A stretch of 64,000 bases of DNA, from positions 62,001 to 126,000 of the forward strand of contig JALQPE010001744.1 of the NCBI GenBank assembly GCA_030407315.1, written 5' to 3'. This document shows positions 22,677 through 34,816 of this stretch, piece by piece. This stretch comes from Asparagopsis taxiformis. Its lineage: Eukaryota; Rhodophyta; Florideophyceae; Bonnemaisoniales; Bonnemaisoniaceae. Numbering within the stretch: position 1 is the stretch's first letter; every line of letters starts with the position of its first letter. Under the pieces are notes generated by a model, which ran no database searches, was not told where the DNA came from, and saw only the letters and a list, made by a program, of their open reading frames with translations. Position numbers and translations under genes: made by a program.

Positions 22677-23117
22677 ATGAACTCCAAGCTGCGCGCTCTG
22701 ACGCGCGCGTTTTGCACGACGCAGTCGTCGCCGCCCACACAACCCGTCCGCAACTTTGATTCGTTGCATGTGTCAATTCGAAAGCGTGCACGAGTGGTAT
22801 CGGACGCCATAGCTCAAGCGCGTCAAGCAGTCGATATCGCAGCACAGGAAGGATCCGAACATGATGAGCGGGAAGAAGCACTTAAGAAGGCCCGCTACGC
22901 GATCTTCAAGTATGATCAGCTGCTAACCAGTGGATCTCCGCCTATACATCCTGTCTCTAAGGGCGAACGCAGTGAGCAACATGACGCACTGAACAAGTCG
23001 CAGCCAGTAGAAAATGACGTCTCCCAACTGCTTGGACAGGACGTCAAACAGTTGAAGGAAGAGCTGTACATGGCCAATCGACAGCGCGTTTGGATGGGTT
23101 GGCACAATTGGTTTTAA
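22677..23117 (+). CDS. Small probable mitochondrial protein, unrecognised
   Basis: A 146-aa frame. The longer open frame starts at a TTG (22566); ATG 22677 gives MNSKLRALTRAFCTTQ, a typical basic, acid-free mitochondrial presequence. The middle is helical (DSLHVSIRKRARVVSDAIAQ and onwards), and the end reads LKEELYMANRQRVWMGWHNWF, unusually rich in aromatics. A CTTTAG|GTAG acceptor-like site just upstream suggests the 5' UTR may be spliced. I do not recognise the family. The gene is convergent with the bHLH-GAF gene. Confidence 0.55.
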   Translation: MNSKLRALTRAFCTTQSSPPTQPVRNFDSLHVSIRKRARVVSDAIAQARQAVDIAAQEGSEHDEREEALKKARYAIFKYDQLLTSGSPPIHPVSKGERSEQHDALNKSQPVENDVSQLLGQDVKQLKEELYMANRQRVWMGWHNWF

Positions 23118-23237
23118 TGGTACCGCACAGGTGGTGCCATCGCAGTCGATAATGTCGTAAAAGTAACTTGCCACACAACAATTCATTAATGCAAACCTTT
23201 CATGCTCATTCCAACACCTAACATAGTCATACATTGC

Positions 23238-24332
23238 TTAATGGGTTCGGTACAAAGGATCCGTTGCCATACGCCAAGGGCCATTATTCGGCGGCGAATA
23301 AACCTCTTCCAAGCATTGAGCCAGTAAAGTCGCCAACTCGTACATATCGGGGTCATATTCGCGCGTCTCGTGAGAATAAAACGCCATGACCGAGTGAACA
23401 TGACCTCCGAATTGTACAGGAACCGCCAAACATGTTCTCATTCCAAATTGCTCTGCCAGCGGAGATCGAATAAAAGTCTCTCGATCGAGCAAACTAATGA
23501 GCCATTCCGGACGACGAGACGACCACACGCGCCCCGGCATGCCAACGCGAGGTTCAAACTCAAACTTACTTGAAGCACGTGCAAATTCAGAAAGTGCCGA
23601 ATATTCCTCTTTCTGTTGTGGTGTACAATTCACTTCAAGTTCTGGAGATCGGTAAATCAAGGTCCATTGCAAGCGCATGACACTAATTGAATCCCTCACC
23701 ACGCAGCCATGCACATTGGAGGGGTCATCCAAAACGCCGCTCGGTTTATCATCGCGCAAAATAGCGTCATGCTCCTGAGCGTTTCCATTGGCACCGGCTG
23801 ACGACGAATTCGTGGTGTTATCCACATGTTTGTTTCGACGCTCATCGAGGGTCCACCACTCTCCGTAGCGCCAGTTACAGCGGGCGGCGAAAAGCTTCAT
23901 GACATTGGAGACGGCGTCCAACAGTGGTTTTCTACCATCGCCGGAAACGGACTTGACCCATTTCCTGGTCGCCTCTGGGGAGACGACAGCGAGCTCCATG
24001 GCGAGGTCTGTGGCTCTTTTCATGAGTTTTTGAATGACGTCGAGCGAATGCTCGAGGACTTGGGCCTTGACGGAGAGTTCCACGCCGGGGGGCGGGTCTG
24101 GTAGAACCTTTCGAAGCTGGTCAAATTGTTCGCCTAGACGGTCTCTGGCGGCGCGGACGTCACGTCGCCTTCTAATGATGGCATTTTGATCGCGCTGCGT
24201 GCCGAGCGGCAGTGACGCGGGATTGGATTCTGCGAGAGGTTGAGGCTGGAGCGGCTCGGGATCGAGGGGAATGGGCGGTGCCTCTGCAGAATCGTATTGC
24301 AGTTCTTCGTCAGGGAAATGAAAGGATGCCAT
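23238..24332 (-). CDS. bHLH-like transcription regulator with GAF-type domain
   Basis: A 364-aa protein from ATG 24332; the frame runs on to a TTG upstream. Residues about 52-110 look like a basic helix-loop-helix: basic RRRRDVRAARDRL, helix EQFDQLRKVLP, loop, then helix 2 VKAQVLEHSLDVIQKLMK. Residues about 135-350 resemble a GAF-type sensor (VSNVMKLFAARCNWRYGEWW; VGMPGRVWSSRRPEWL; GMRTCLAVPVQFGGHVHSVM; then a helical end MYELATLLAQCLEEV). The architecture resembles plant bHLH proteins that carry a GAF-like N-terminal region, but here the order is reversed, DNA-binding part first. The ligand is unknown. Confidence 0.72.
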   Translation of the reverse strand: MASFHFPDEELQYDSAEAPPIPLDPEPLQPQPLAESNPASLPLGTQRDQNAIIRRRRDVRAARDRLGEQFDQLRKVLPDPPPGVELSVKAQVLEHSLDVIQKLMKRATDLAMELAVVSPEATRKWVKSVSGDGRKPLLDAVSNVMKLFAARCNWRYGEWWTLDERRNKHVDNTTNSSSAGANGNAQEHDAILRDDKPSGVLDDPSNVHGCVVRDSISVMRLQWTLIYRSPELEVNCTPQQKEEYSALSEFARASSKFEFEPRVGMPGRVWSSRRPEWLISLLDRETFIRSPLAEQFGMRTCLAVPVQFGGHVHSVMAFYSHETREYDPDMYELATLLAQCLEEVYSPPNNGPWRMATDPLYRTH

Positions 24333-25033
24333 TAGTCGGACAAGGTGTTTGCTGTGGATTTGGCCGGAAAACGTATTTTCGGCTCGTTGCAAACAGACAT
24401 GCTTCGCGGATAGGGCAGAATGATGCAATGAAGCGGGATGTTGGGCAGGATTCGGTTGCTGGCTTTGCGTGACTGGTCAGGAAAGATGTTGAGGAAGGGG
24501 GAAGAATTGGGCGCGTTCCAATCACGCGCGGTGATAGACAAGTTGACGGACTGGAAACATGTGCACCGGAAGGGTTGGAGTGAGAAGAGTGGAAATTGAA
24601 GTATATTTTAATGTTGAAAAACAAGTCAAGTTTACACTGATGGTTCGGTATTGTTGTTGCCCGCCTGAAAAATATCGCCAGTTTGTTCGTGACACGCTTC
24701 CGACACGCGAAAGCGAGCACCTCTTGAATATGATTTTGCGACGCGCATCGAGATAAACCTGCTCGTTCTTCGTCGAGCTTACGTATAAAAAAGCGCGTTG
24801 TGACGACATGGCTTTAGATTTACACAACTGTAAATACAAAAGTCGCAACTTGTGTGTGACATTCATCTATCTCCAGCACCTCAATGCGGCACTATCGAGG
24901 CAGAAACAAAATTTACAAGACTACCACACAAACGGGCGGGTCGTTTTGCTGACGTTATCCTTGAACCACTAGCAATGATGCCCGTCGTAAACCAGCCATT
25001 CTGCACACCGTCTAGAACAGCCCACAAGCAGAC
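24333..25033. other. Intergenic region upstream of bHLH-GAF gene
   Basis: 0.7 kb between two minus-strand genes, containing the bHLH-GAF promoter and the 3' region of the SDR gene. A TATA-like ACGTATAAAAAAG occurs near 24780. No gene is supported. Confidence 0.4.
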
Positions 25034-25960
25034 CTAAGCCTTCTTCTCCATGCGTGCCTTCTTGCGCAGAGCTCGCGCACGAATACTGCGATGCAATTTG
25101 GTCACATGCGAAATCTGCATCGAATGCGGCAAGCACATGATAGCGATTTGCAACAAATAATGGACCCAATACGGCGACAGGCGAGTCGAAAAGCCTGTTT
25201 GATTCAGCGCGCTATTCGCAAACGCGTCAGCCGACGGCACGGTGAACGACTTTCGCATTTTAGCCATCGCGCTTTCCACGAAGAACGGCGTGAGAGAATG
25301 GACCACGACACCGGCTTGTGCAACTTCACCAGCGAGCGCGACAGCAAAGGCATCAGCGTACGCCTTGGTGCCGGCATAGGGCCCGAGAAGCGGGCCGGGT
25401 GCGATGGCGCCGCCGCCCGAGCTAAGGAAGAAGAGCAGGCCCTTTTTGTCAGCGACCATTGCGGGGAGGAGCATGGCGGTCATTTTGTTCATGGAGTTGA
25501 TGTTCACATTGACGATGCGATCGACGTCGTGTTCGGCGAGGTCGAGAAACTCGGTGGGGAAATCGACGTTGACGCCGACGTTGTTGACGAGGATTTTGGG
25601 CGCGAGTGGGCGCAATTGCGCGGCGAGTGTGCTATATTGTGCGGCGTCTGCGCTGGCGAAATCAAACGGAATGATCTTGGTTTTGGTGTGATATTTGCTC
25701 TCGCATTCGGAAGCAAGTGTCTGCATTTTGTCCGTGGATCGGGCGAGAAGGACGACGTTGACACCGCGTTGGGCTAGGGCGCGCACAAAGCCGGCGCCGA
25801 TGCCGGCTGAGGCGCCCGTGACCACAGCCCATTGGCCGTTGAATTTGGATAGATTGTTCGAGGTGATCGCGTACTGGAGGACAAAGTTGGCCAATTTGAT
25901 GATGATAACGACGGCGGTCATTGCTCCGATCACGGCTAATGTGGTTATTGCCACATCCAT
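25034..25960 (-). CDS. Short-chain dehydrogenase, 3-ketoacyl-CoA reductase-like
   Basis: A 308-aa ER-type SDR, most like the very-long-chain 3-oxoacyl-CoA reductase / 17-beta-hydroxysteroid dehydrogenase 12 group, which reduces the keto intermediate in fatty-acid elongation using NADPH. An N-terminal membrane segment (about 5-30) precedes the Rossmann domain. The cofactor loop is TGASAGIG (48-55) and NNVG is at 126-129. Catalytic Ser is at 180/181, with Tyr195 and Lys199 (YAGTK). The C-terminus is hydrophobic then very basic (RALRKKARMEKKA), compatible with ER retention though not a strict KKXX. The start at ATG 25960 is unambiguous. Substrate is inferred from family resemblance only. The 464 bp to the next gene hold no supported feature. 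Confidence 0.85.
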   Translation of the reverse strand: MDVAITTLAVIGAMTAVVIIIKLANFVLQYAITSNNLSKFNGQWAVVTGASAGIGAGFVRALAQRGVNVVLLARSTDKMQTLASECESKYHTKTKIIPFDFASADAAQYSTLAAQLRPLAPKILVNNVGVNVDFPTEFLDLAEHDVDRIVNVNINSMNKMTAMLLPAMVADKKGLLFFLSSGGGAIAPGPLLGPYAGTKAYADAFAVALAGEVAQAGVVVHSLTPFFVESAMAKMRKSFTVPSADAFANSALNQTGFSTRLSPYWVHYLLQIAIMCLPHSMQISHVTKLHRSIRARALRKKARMEKKA

Positions 25961-26424
25961 TTTGAACAGTTGGGTGGCACGATGTGGGTCGCTGGGATCA
26001 AGTGTTGCCGACGGGGGAGATGGATTTAGGAGCGGTGGTGGAGGGGGGCGTTGGATGCGATTGATTTGGAGAATATCTGCAACGAAAATAATCTAGTCCA
26101 GCGATGATCTTGTGGGAAGAGCGGAAAATTGTTTGTGCTTTCGAGCTCAAATTCAAAAAATATGGGTCATCGTTGTACTAGGTGTACACGTGTTGGGGAA
26201 ATCAAAAAGGTTACGCTTTACCTCTTTTGGTCGCAACTGCAGCGAGTATCCATCATCCGCAAAATGCGGTGGACATGTGCACATGGAAACTGTTCCAGTT
26301 GTTTTGTAGTTTGTAGAGAGCTGTCTACCCATCGATTCAATATTCCACGAGCGGCAAGAGTAGAAACGCTTGTGCTGGACATCATCTCACATTTACCACA
26401 CATGATAATTTCAAAAATATGATA

Positions 26425-27756
26425 TCAACCAGCAACAACGTCCCGTTCCACCACCGCACGTTGTCGTTGCCGTTGCTCCTGCGCAGCAAACATTGCAGTC
26501 GCGAGGAGTACCAAAATAGCCGCTCCGCGATACAGCACACGCGATCCGAACACCTCCATGACGTATCCTCCAACAACCGTTCCAGACGCGGAGCCGAACG
26601 CGCGCAACGCAAGTAGAATCGATTGCGCGGTGGCTTCGAGCTCTCGCGGGCTTCTCTCGGCCACGTACGCCACAGACGCGGTGTGAAAGGTGGCAAACGT
26701 GATGCCGTGCAACGGTTCGAATAGCAGCACCATCGAGGCGTTCGGAACCATGGTATATCCGAATCCGCGCACCGCGTACCCCAACGAGCCGATAACCGCC
26801 AGAGCCGGCGAGCCCAATTTCTGCAAAAGTGTTGGCGCCACCGCAAACAGCGGGATTTCAAATATAACTGTAATCACAACGCTGATGCCACAGATCAAGT
26901 TGCTCGACTTGAGATCGTCCTTGAAGAACAAAAATAGCAGCCCTTCGACCAGACTCATCCCTGCCGCCAGCCAGAACATTAGATTGAAGAATAGTAGTGC
27001 CGATGCGCCGCCTTTGAGCATTATCGTGTAAACTGCCCTCAAGGTAGAGACCAAAGTGATTTGCTCGTTGTCTTGTTCCACAACCGTTCCATCCCCGACC
27101 GTATTGGAATGCTCCATCAAACTATCCTCCTCGGTGTATGTTCGTGCTGATTCTTCCTCAATTATACTCGCAGAGCTTTTGTTCGCGCGAGCGAAAATCA
27201 GTAATGAGGCGACAAAAATTGATCCGAACAACACTACGCCTATGTGAATGATCCACACGTCCAGTGTTGGAAAATCAAGCAGAAACCCTAGAAGAAGAGC
27301 ACATATAGCCCAACTCACTGCACCCCACAGTCGTTCCTCTCCAAAACGTTCATGTCCTTTGTCTCCATGAACACTCTTTAGTTGTGCAATAGTGATCGCA
27401 CTCACTAAAGGATATGCCGCCGATGTAAATATGCCGTGCAGAATTTGTAGACCAAGAATGAACGAGAAGCGCATGTTCTGCGGAATGAGCTGTAGAGAAG
27501 GAAGCGCAAATGCTTGTGATACAAACACAATTATGGCAACCGAATATGTGACGGCAGTGACTAGTTCACGTTTGCGCAGTCTGTCTGCTATGTTACAGAC
27601 AATGGGGCCCGCGACAAGGGATACAAGCTTACTGCAAGCTAGAATGATTCCAATCTGCGAGTCATCTAGTTGGTGTGCAGCGAAGAAGATGGAAAGGAAT
27701 CGACCAGGCATTGCCATGACACAAAACAGGCTCAAGAATAGCCAGCGTCCTCTCAT
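26425..27756 (-). CDS. MFS transporter, MFSD6/MFS_1-like group
   Basis: A 443-aa polytopic membrane protein from ATG 27756. The open frame continues to a GTG, but that extension lacks an ATG. About 12 hydrophobic segments start with RWLFLSLFCVMAMPGRFLSI. The loop between helices 2 and 3 has NIADRLRKRE, the major-facilitator D-R-x-x-x-R/K signature. The central cytosolic loop (about 195-240) is acidic. A late segment RGFGYTMVPN followed by LFEPLHGITFATF resembles MFSD6-like/nucleoside-symporter-like proteins. Transported substrate is unknown. A GTAAGT about 150 bp upstream suggests a 5' UTR intron. The 367 bp between this gene and the next minus-strand gene's 3' end hold nothing I can name. 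Confidence 0.82.
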   Translation of the reverse strand: MRGRWLFLSLFCVMAMPGRFLSIFFAAHQLDDSQIGIILACSKLVSLVAGPIVCNIADRLRKRELVTAVTYSVAIIVFVSQAFALPSLQLIPQNMRFSFILGLQILHGIFTSAAYPLVSAITIAQLKSVHGDKGHERFGEERLWGAVSWAICALLLGFLLDFPTLDVWIIHIGVVLFGSIFVASLLIFARANKSSASIIEEESARTYTEEDSLMEHSNTVGDGTVVEQDNEQITLVSTLRAVYTIMLKGGASALLFFNLMFWLAAGMSLVEGLLFLFFKDDLKSSNLICGISVVITVIFEIPLFAVAPTLLQKLGSPALAVIGSLGYAVRGFGYTMVPNASMVLLFEPLHGITFATFHTASVAYVAERSPRELEATAQSILLALRAFGSASGTVVGGYVMEVFGSRVLYRGAAILVLLATAMFAAQEQRQRQRAVVERDVVAG

Positions 27757-28123
27757 GTTGTTTAAATCGTTTGGGTATGATTGGGTCCTGCTATCTACCT
27801 TGAATTGGGACACATCGTTGGCATACGTAATGGTAGGCGAGGTGGTTGGTTAGATGTGATGATAACATGCGGTAAAATTGGCGTAAAGGGGAAACATCTC
27901 GACTTGCGACTTACGATTTCCAGGCCGTGTGACGACCAGCGATTGTTCAGATTATGTTGATACTCGGCCAAAAATCGCAACTTGTAAAGCTTACGACGTC
28001 TGGTTATCCAACGACCGAATCAATCAACGCGATTCTGGTCCAATACTCTACTCAAACTTCAAGTGCATACTGTACGTCAACTAGGACAGCGAATCAATAT
28101 TCGCTTCAGCTCTGCAACGTGTA

Positions 28124-30082
28124 TCATCGATACCTCGAGAGCACCAAATCCAAAAGCGTCTGAGGATTCTCGTTGGGGTGATCAGCAACAACCATAATTG
28201 CTTCGGCGCGTGACATGGCCAGAACCTCCATGACCAGCAGAATTGTATGTTCCCGACGCTCCTCACGACGTCTATCTGCCTCTCGACTTGTCTCTCTTCC
28301 AGCTCCTCCTCTGCCCATCCGCGCTGAATTAGCGTCTGTCCCGACTGCACACTCTTTTTCAAACCTATTCATCTCGCAGTCCGAGCTCTCCAGCCCCTTC
28401 AGTCGCTCAATTCCCAGCATCTGCGAAAAACGATCCGTCATCGATGACTTCTGCTGCCACTGTTCGTGCAGTGAGACAAGTTTTGAAAAAAGCTGAACCA
28501 ATGCCGGCTCACCATACTTGGACTCCAGCGCTTTGTACGCCTCTAACGTAACCGCATCTGCAGATGTGCAGTCGCTTGTGCTTGCGATAACCTCTGAAAG
28601 AAACTTGTTGAAACGCATGGCTTGCTCTGTCTTCTGACAGCGTGCCTCTTTCATAGTTGATTCATCTTCCATTTCATCTTTGGAAAGGCAACTCTGCCAG
28701 CTACATTCGACATCTGCACTTTTGTTGCCCCAATGCGCCAAGCGCATGTTTCCATCATTGAATTTTACATCACTTGAATACACCAGAATTGTAGTTATTC
28801 CCTGCAGCAGTGGTACAAATTCCGGATATGCCTTTGCAAGAGGGCCAAGCGTTGTCTGTGCTATTCGGAGAGCTGCGGCGTGCTCACCGCGACTGATATG
28901 CTTCATCATGCGGCATTGTGCTACTTTAAAAGTGAGAGCTGGAAACGTCTCCAGCACCGATGGGTCGGCGTTGCGCAGAGTTTCCTCGAATGAGTCAAAG
29001 TTTCCACTTTCCGCAGACGCCTTCAGTTTGCGCATAGTTGAAAACATAAAAAGGAACGACGGCGAAATAGAAGACTCCGGAACAACGACGCGTTGCTGAT
29101 CAGACGACAACATAGCAAATGTGTTAGGAATGGATGGTTGTATAGCGTTCTGACTTGTTTCGAAAACATCAAGGCCTCTTGCAGCGCAGTATTCAACGAC
29201 CATCATTCGGAATCGATGTCGATTTATGATTACGCGGCCCAACTCGTTCTTTAGCGCAAGGTCAACATCCCCTTCCGCAAAACGCAGACTTTCAATTGCA
29301 TCTTGTCTAGATATATTTACACGTTGTGGAAGTGCTTGAACGTCAGCTTCGTTGTAAGAACCTCCATGGTTGAAAGTCGTTGGCCTTGGGCCGTCTGTTT
29401 GCCACATGACAGGGCCATCTTTCTGCTGCGCGTCGTTGTTGAGGATGGAGGAGGCCAGGTTTTGGAAATCGGTTTGCTGCTCGTCCCCTCCTTCTGGTGA
29501 GAGCGATGGTTGCGAAATGGCGAAGATGAGCAGCAAGTATCTAACGAGGAAGGACAAGCGAGACTCCTTGGCATTGGAGAGCATTTTGGCTGTTGAGACC
29601 AAATCGGCTGCCAATTCCTTGCGCTTTTGTTGCACGACATCTTTGCCAGATGTCTGCTCTGGAAAGGCGAAGAGCATCATGGATTGCGTGAAAATTCCAT
29701 ACGCTTCGGGGAAGGCATCGAGCGCAAATGCGGCTAAATCCTGTGAATATCGCAGAGCCTCGCGTATGGACTTTGCGTATATGAGTGACTTGTGCTTCGG
29801 AATGCTTTCAGCTGTATGAATGAGTTCGAAGAGCTTGTGCAGCCGAACTCTGAGCTGTGGGCGCGGGTCTGTGAGAGAAAGGGTGAACACTTGTTGGCAA
29901 AGATTCCACGCTTGGTCGATGCAACCGTCCATGACGAGCGCTCTGATTTTTTCGATAGCACAGAAGAGCTGCTCGTCTGTTGGCGGTGTCGAGATGGTTG
30001 CATCTGAAAGACATCGGGAACATCTTACTTCGAATTGAAGATGATCCACGGCGAAAGAATCAAGAGCATCTAGACTAATCAT
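28124..30082 (-). CDS. CTLH/CRA-like domain protein (RanBPM/GID-type)
   Basis: A 652-aa soluble protein starting at ATG 30082. Residues about 38-170 read as a CTLH/CRA-type helical module: AIEKIRALVMDGCIDQAWNL, LRVRLHKLFELIHT, AKSIREALRYSQDLAAFA, FPEAYGIFTQSMMLFAF. Such modules occur in RanBPM-like scaffold subunits of the GID/CTLH ubiquitin ligase. No SPRY domain or clear LisH is seen. A helical block at about 260-315 (ISRQDAIESLRFAEGDVDLALKNELGR) has an ordered, UBA-like look. The C-terminal third is helical with an Arg/Glu-rich section (GRETSREADRRREERRE). The last 40 residues resemble a small three-helix bundle. Complex membership is inference. Confidence 0.7.
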   Translation of the reverse strand: MISLDALDSFAVDHLQFEVRCSRCLSDATISTPPTDEQLFCAIEKIRALVMDGCIDQAWNLCQQVFTLSLTDPRPQLRVRLHKLFELIHTAESIPKHKSLIYAKSIREALRYSQDLAAFALDAFPEAYGIFTQSMMLFAFPEQTSGKDVVQQKRKELAADLVSTAKMLSNAKESRLSFLVRYLLLIFAISQPSLSPEGGDEQQTDFQNLASSILNNDAQQKDGPVMWQTDGPRPTTFNHGGSYNEADVQALPQRVNISRQDAIESLRFAEGDVDLALKNELGRVIINRHRFRMMVVEYCAARGLDVFETSQNAIQPSIPNTFAMLSSDQQRVVVPESSISPSFLFMFSTMRKLKASAESGNFDSFEETLRNADPSVLETFPALTFKVAQCRMMKHISRGEHAAALRIAQTTLGPLAKAYPEFVPLLQGITTILVYSSDVKFNDGNMRLAHWGNKSADVECSWQSCLSKDEMEDESTMKEARCQKTEQAMRFNKFLSEVIASTSDCTSADAVTLEAYKALESKYGEPALVQLFSKLVSLHEQWQQKSSMTDRFSQMLGIERLKGLESSDCEMNRFEKECAVGTDANSARMGRGGAGRETSREADRRREERREHTILLVMEVLAMSRAEAIMVVADHPNENPQTLLDLVLSRYR

Positions 30083-30450
30083 ATCATTTCAGGGGAAGGA
30101 GTGGAGAGCAGTCAGATGGAAGAGGTTGTATGTTTGCAAGTAGTGGGTGGATGACGGAGTTGCAGGTGCAGTTATAGCATGGGGAAGAATTGAATCATTG
30201 AACAACGCCAGCTCAAGTGGCGCGCTGGTCTCCTTGCTCACAACACAATAAAAAGTGTAGCGCAGTGCTGCTGTGCGCGGGACCCTTTCTGGACCGCGGG
30301 CCAAATGCAAAAGGAAACCAAATTTAACAGACGCCATCCATATGGCGCATGGCCATTGGACATATGGCGACACAACTTTATAGAGTTAGAGCAACACCAA
30401 ATAAACAACTACGGTATCCATCTTAATAACAGAGTCAGTCAGTGAAACCT

Positions 30451-31083
30451 CTACTCGAGAGAGGATGGGTTTGCAAATCCGATAGTACACACACCAATGC
30501 GTGCACCAGCGTTACCAGTTGGCTGGAACTCTGCACCCATATCCTCTCCAATGTGGATGGTAATTCCGCGTCCGATAATTCCGCCGATACGGATGACATC
30601 GTCGATGCGCTCATACTCGGCGACGCCGTTCTCGTCAGCGATGAGGTTGTCAAGATCGCCCCAATGACGGATAGCATCCGAGGAAAATCCATGCTCAACA
30701 GCGATGCCTTGCGGGTTGGCAAAATGGGGACCGGTGCTCAGGCCGTCCGGTGCGGACAAGTCACCGTACATATGGATGTGGAAGCCGTGCGCCTTGCCGG
30801 GCAAGTTTTCAACTCGTGCTGTTACCTTGGTGAGACATCGGAAGCGATGGCCCTTCTTCACGTAAACTGGAGAGAACAAAACTCGACCGCGGACGTTGTT
30901 GCCCTCTGTCGGCAGCACGTTGCAGATGAGCGTTGGCTGCGCTTGGCACTTTTCGGCAAAGAAGCGCTGGAAAAAGAATGAGCGGAAATGCTTAGCGGTA
31001 TGTTGAGTTGATGGTACTGTTGCGGCAGACGTTGCACAAAAGAGCGCGATTAGCGATACGATAGCTGTGGTGAATCTGGCCAT
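30451..31083 (-). CDS. Cu/Zn superoxide dismutase, secreted or organellar
   Basis: A 210-aa protein converting superoxide to peroxide and oxygen. Residues 1-21 form a clear signal peptide (hydrophobic core then ATSAA). The catalytic ligands are all visible: H102 and H104 in HGFHIH, bridging H120 in TGPH, zinc ligands H131, H140 and D143 (RHWGD), and copper H177 in ITIHIGE. The active-site Arg is R195. The loop that normally carries the first cysteine of the structural disulfide (GDLSAPDGLSTGPH) has no cysteine, while its usual partner C199 remains. An extra 30-residue stretch precedes the barrel. The 368 bp to the upstream neighbour's start hold no feature. Confidence 0.93.
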   Translation of the reverse strand: MARFTTAIVSLIALFCATSAATVPSTQHTAKHFRSFFFQRFFAEKCQAQPTLICNVLPTEGNNVRGRVLFSPVYVKKGHRFRCLTKVTARVENLPGKAHGFHIHMYGDLSAPDGLSTGPHFANPQGIAVEHGFSSDAIRHWGDLDNLIADENGVAEYERIDDVIRIGGIIGRGITIHIGEDMGAEFQPTGNAGARIGVCTIGFANPSSLE

Positions 31084-31802
31084 GGCGGAAAGGTGGATTA
31101 GAGGGTTTTGAGAGTTGAGGATGTCGATGAGGTTGATGGGTTGAGATAGGGTGTTGCGCGATGCTTAAATAGATGTCAGATCTAGAAATAAAGGACACAT
31201 CGTAGAATAATGACGGTCCTCTGTTTGGATTCTTTCTGAAGAACAAATGATGCAGATATGGCGCCTGACTTGACTCACGATGCTCGGTTCCATTCAATTT
31301 TGAAAAGAGATGCCGTTTAGTAATTGCTAGTTGTATGGTAAGGAGGAATTGACGCGGTGTGGGCTATACCAATGGGCAATTTGCAGGGAATAGCTGACGC
31401 AGGAGGAGCTACAAATTTAGTCGGAAGAGATGTGTTGATTACACTATCGGACGGTACATATGTCCATAACATACATCAATTATGGTGGCAAAGCGACGTG
31501 CTCCCCAATTTTGTATAAATGGTCCTCTCACACGGAAATTTTGTCCGCCGCTGTCAAGGGCTTGGATCGTTTCCACGAGTAGAAAACAACTTTAGCATTC
31601 CCGATGTGCATCTATCTTACGCTGCGCTGGCCATTTCGACGACGTGGAGAAAATATTAGTGATCCCCTTCTGCTGTAAGACCAAGCGCTGTGTTCATTCG
31701 CGGTGAGCGTCTGACAGCAGGGTAACATCTCACGTTACATGGCTGCAGGCCATCCAGTTATTTAAAGCAGTTTCCATTCATTGAGTTAAGTGCTAGATAA
31801 TG
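31084..31802. other. Intergenic region, no gene seen
   Basis: 0.7 kb carrying the superoxide dismutase 5' flank and the RUVBL1 3' flank. No open frame of interest and no RNA signature. Confidence 0.45.
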
Positions 31803-33946
<2,144 letters not shown>

Positions 33947-34270
33947 ATGGAGCACCAAATTGAGGAAGAAAACAAGGTAGAGATAATGGGTACTGATGAA
34001 ACCTGTCTCACGTTTGTTCTACGCGACGAGGATCACACGTTGGGTAATGCACTGCGATATATTCTGATGAAGAACCCTGATGTCAGCTTTTGTGGATACA
34101 GCATTCCACATCCAAGTGAAAATATCATGAACATACGTTTGGAGACTACCGGGAAGCCAGCAGCAGAACTATTTCGCAAGGCAATTCTCGATTTGAGGTC
34201 GATGGGAGAACACATGAGTTCGATTTTTTCTGAAGCACTAGAATCTGCAGCAGTTTCTCAAGATAACTAA
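33947..34270 (+). CDS. RNA polymerase I/III shared subunit AC19 (RPAC2)
   Basis: A 107-aa homologue of the small alpha-like subunit shared by RNA polymerases I and III. The hallmark TFVLRDEDHTLGNALRYILM is at about 22-41, followed by the GYSIPHPSE turn and the IRLETTGKPAAELFRKAI helix. It pairs with AC40 in the alpha-like heterodimer. Full length, single exon, start at ATG 33947, in family size range. Confidence 0.95.
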   Translation: MEHQIEEENKVEIMGTDETCLTFVLRDEDHTLGNALRYILMKNPDVSFCGYSIPHPSENIMNIRLETTGKPAAELFRKAILDLRSMGEHMSSIFSEALESAAVSQDN

Positions 34271-34816
34271 TTGTGTCTTACTATCGCAGGGTTTCGTTCA
34301 ACATGCTGCAGGTGTTTTTTCCATCTTGTACATTTCATAAAGCTATATAGGGCATCGTTGTTCCCCATTGACCTATGAGTTCAGTTTCTCATTTCTACTC
34401 AGCGAGCAGGAAGGTAAACCTCTTTGTTTAGAAATTTCTGATGTTTACTTAGGTTGCTTCATTCACGTAAGCGAATATCTCAGGAAACATTCCGTGCTTC
34501 TGATATGGAAATGTACCGTCCGGTGGTACAACGTTGCTCAGACTCCTAGAAACAGTGTTGAGAACTCGGCAGCGTGCCAGATGAGCTACTTGAGAGGTAT
34601 TTTCATTTTTTATGCGAAGGAGAATAATTTTGTCTTTCGAGTGAGATCAACAGATGCTAACCCCGAAGAGCTATCTCGTTGCATTGAAATCACTTTGCCG
34701 CCTGGGCGATCCTTTCCAAGTTTTTTCCTCAGAGGTGCTTCTACAAGCGGCAGTTTACAAAGGCTACCAGAGTGGTTGGCGAGCCTTTCAAGTAATCTTT
34801 GAGTAAGTCCCAAGTT
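34271..34816 (+). other. Unassigned stretch with splice-like motifs and open frames
   Basis: 546 bp between AC19 and GatC. It contains two overlapping open frames. One (34368-34802) has no ATG start. Another begins ATGCTAACC at about 34651, directly after an acceptor-like CAACAG, and reads KSYLVALKSLCRLGDPFQVF, a helical-looking sequence. Several GTAAAC/GTAAGC and TTTAG/CTCAG motifs lie between. It may be a small multi-exon gene, alternative 3' exons of AC19, or the GatC 5' UTR. No function is proposed. Confidence 0.25.

Noticed and set aside
25091..25777. 228-codon plus-strand frame
   Set aside because: Exact antisense shadow of the SDR gene; no independent homology.
29370..29819. 149-codon plus-strand frame
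   Set aside because: Antisense shadow of the CTLH/CRA gene.
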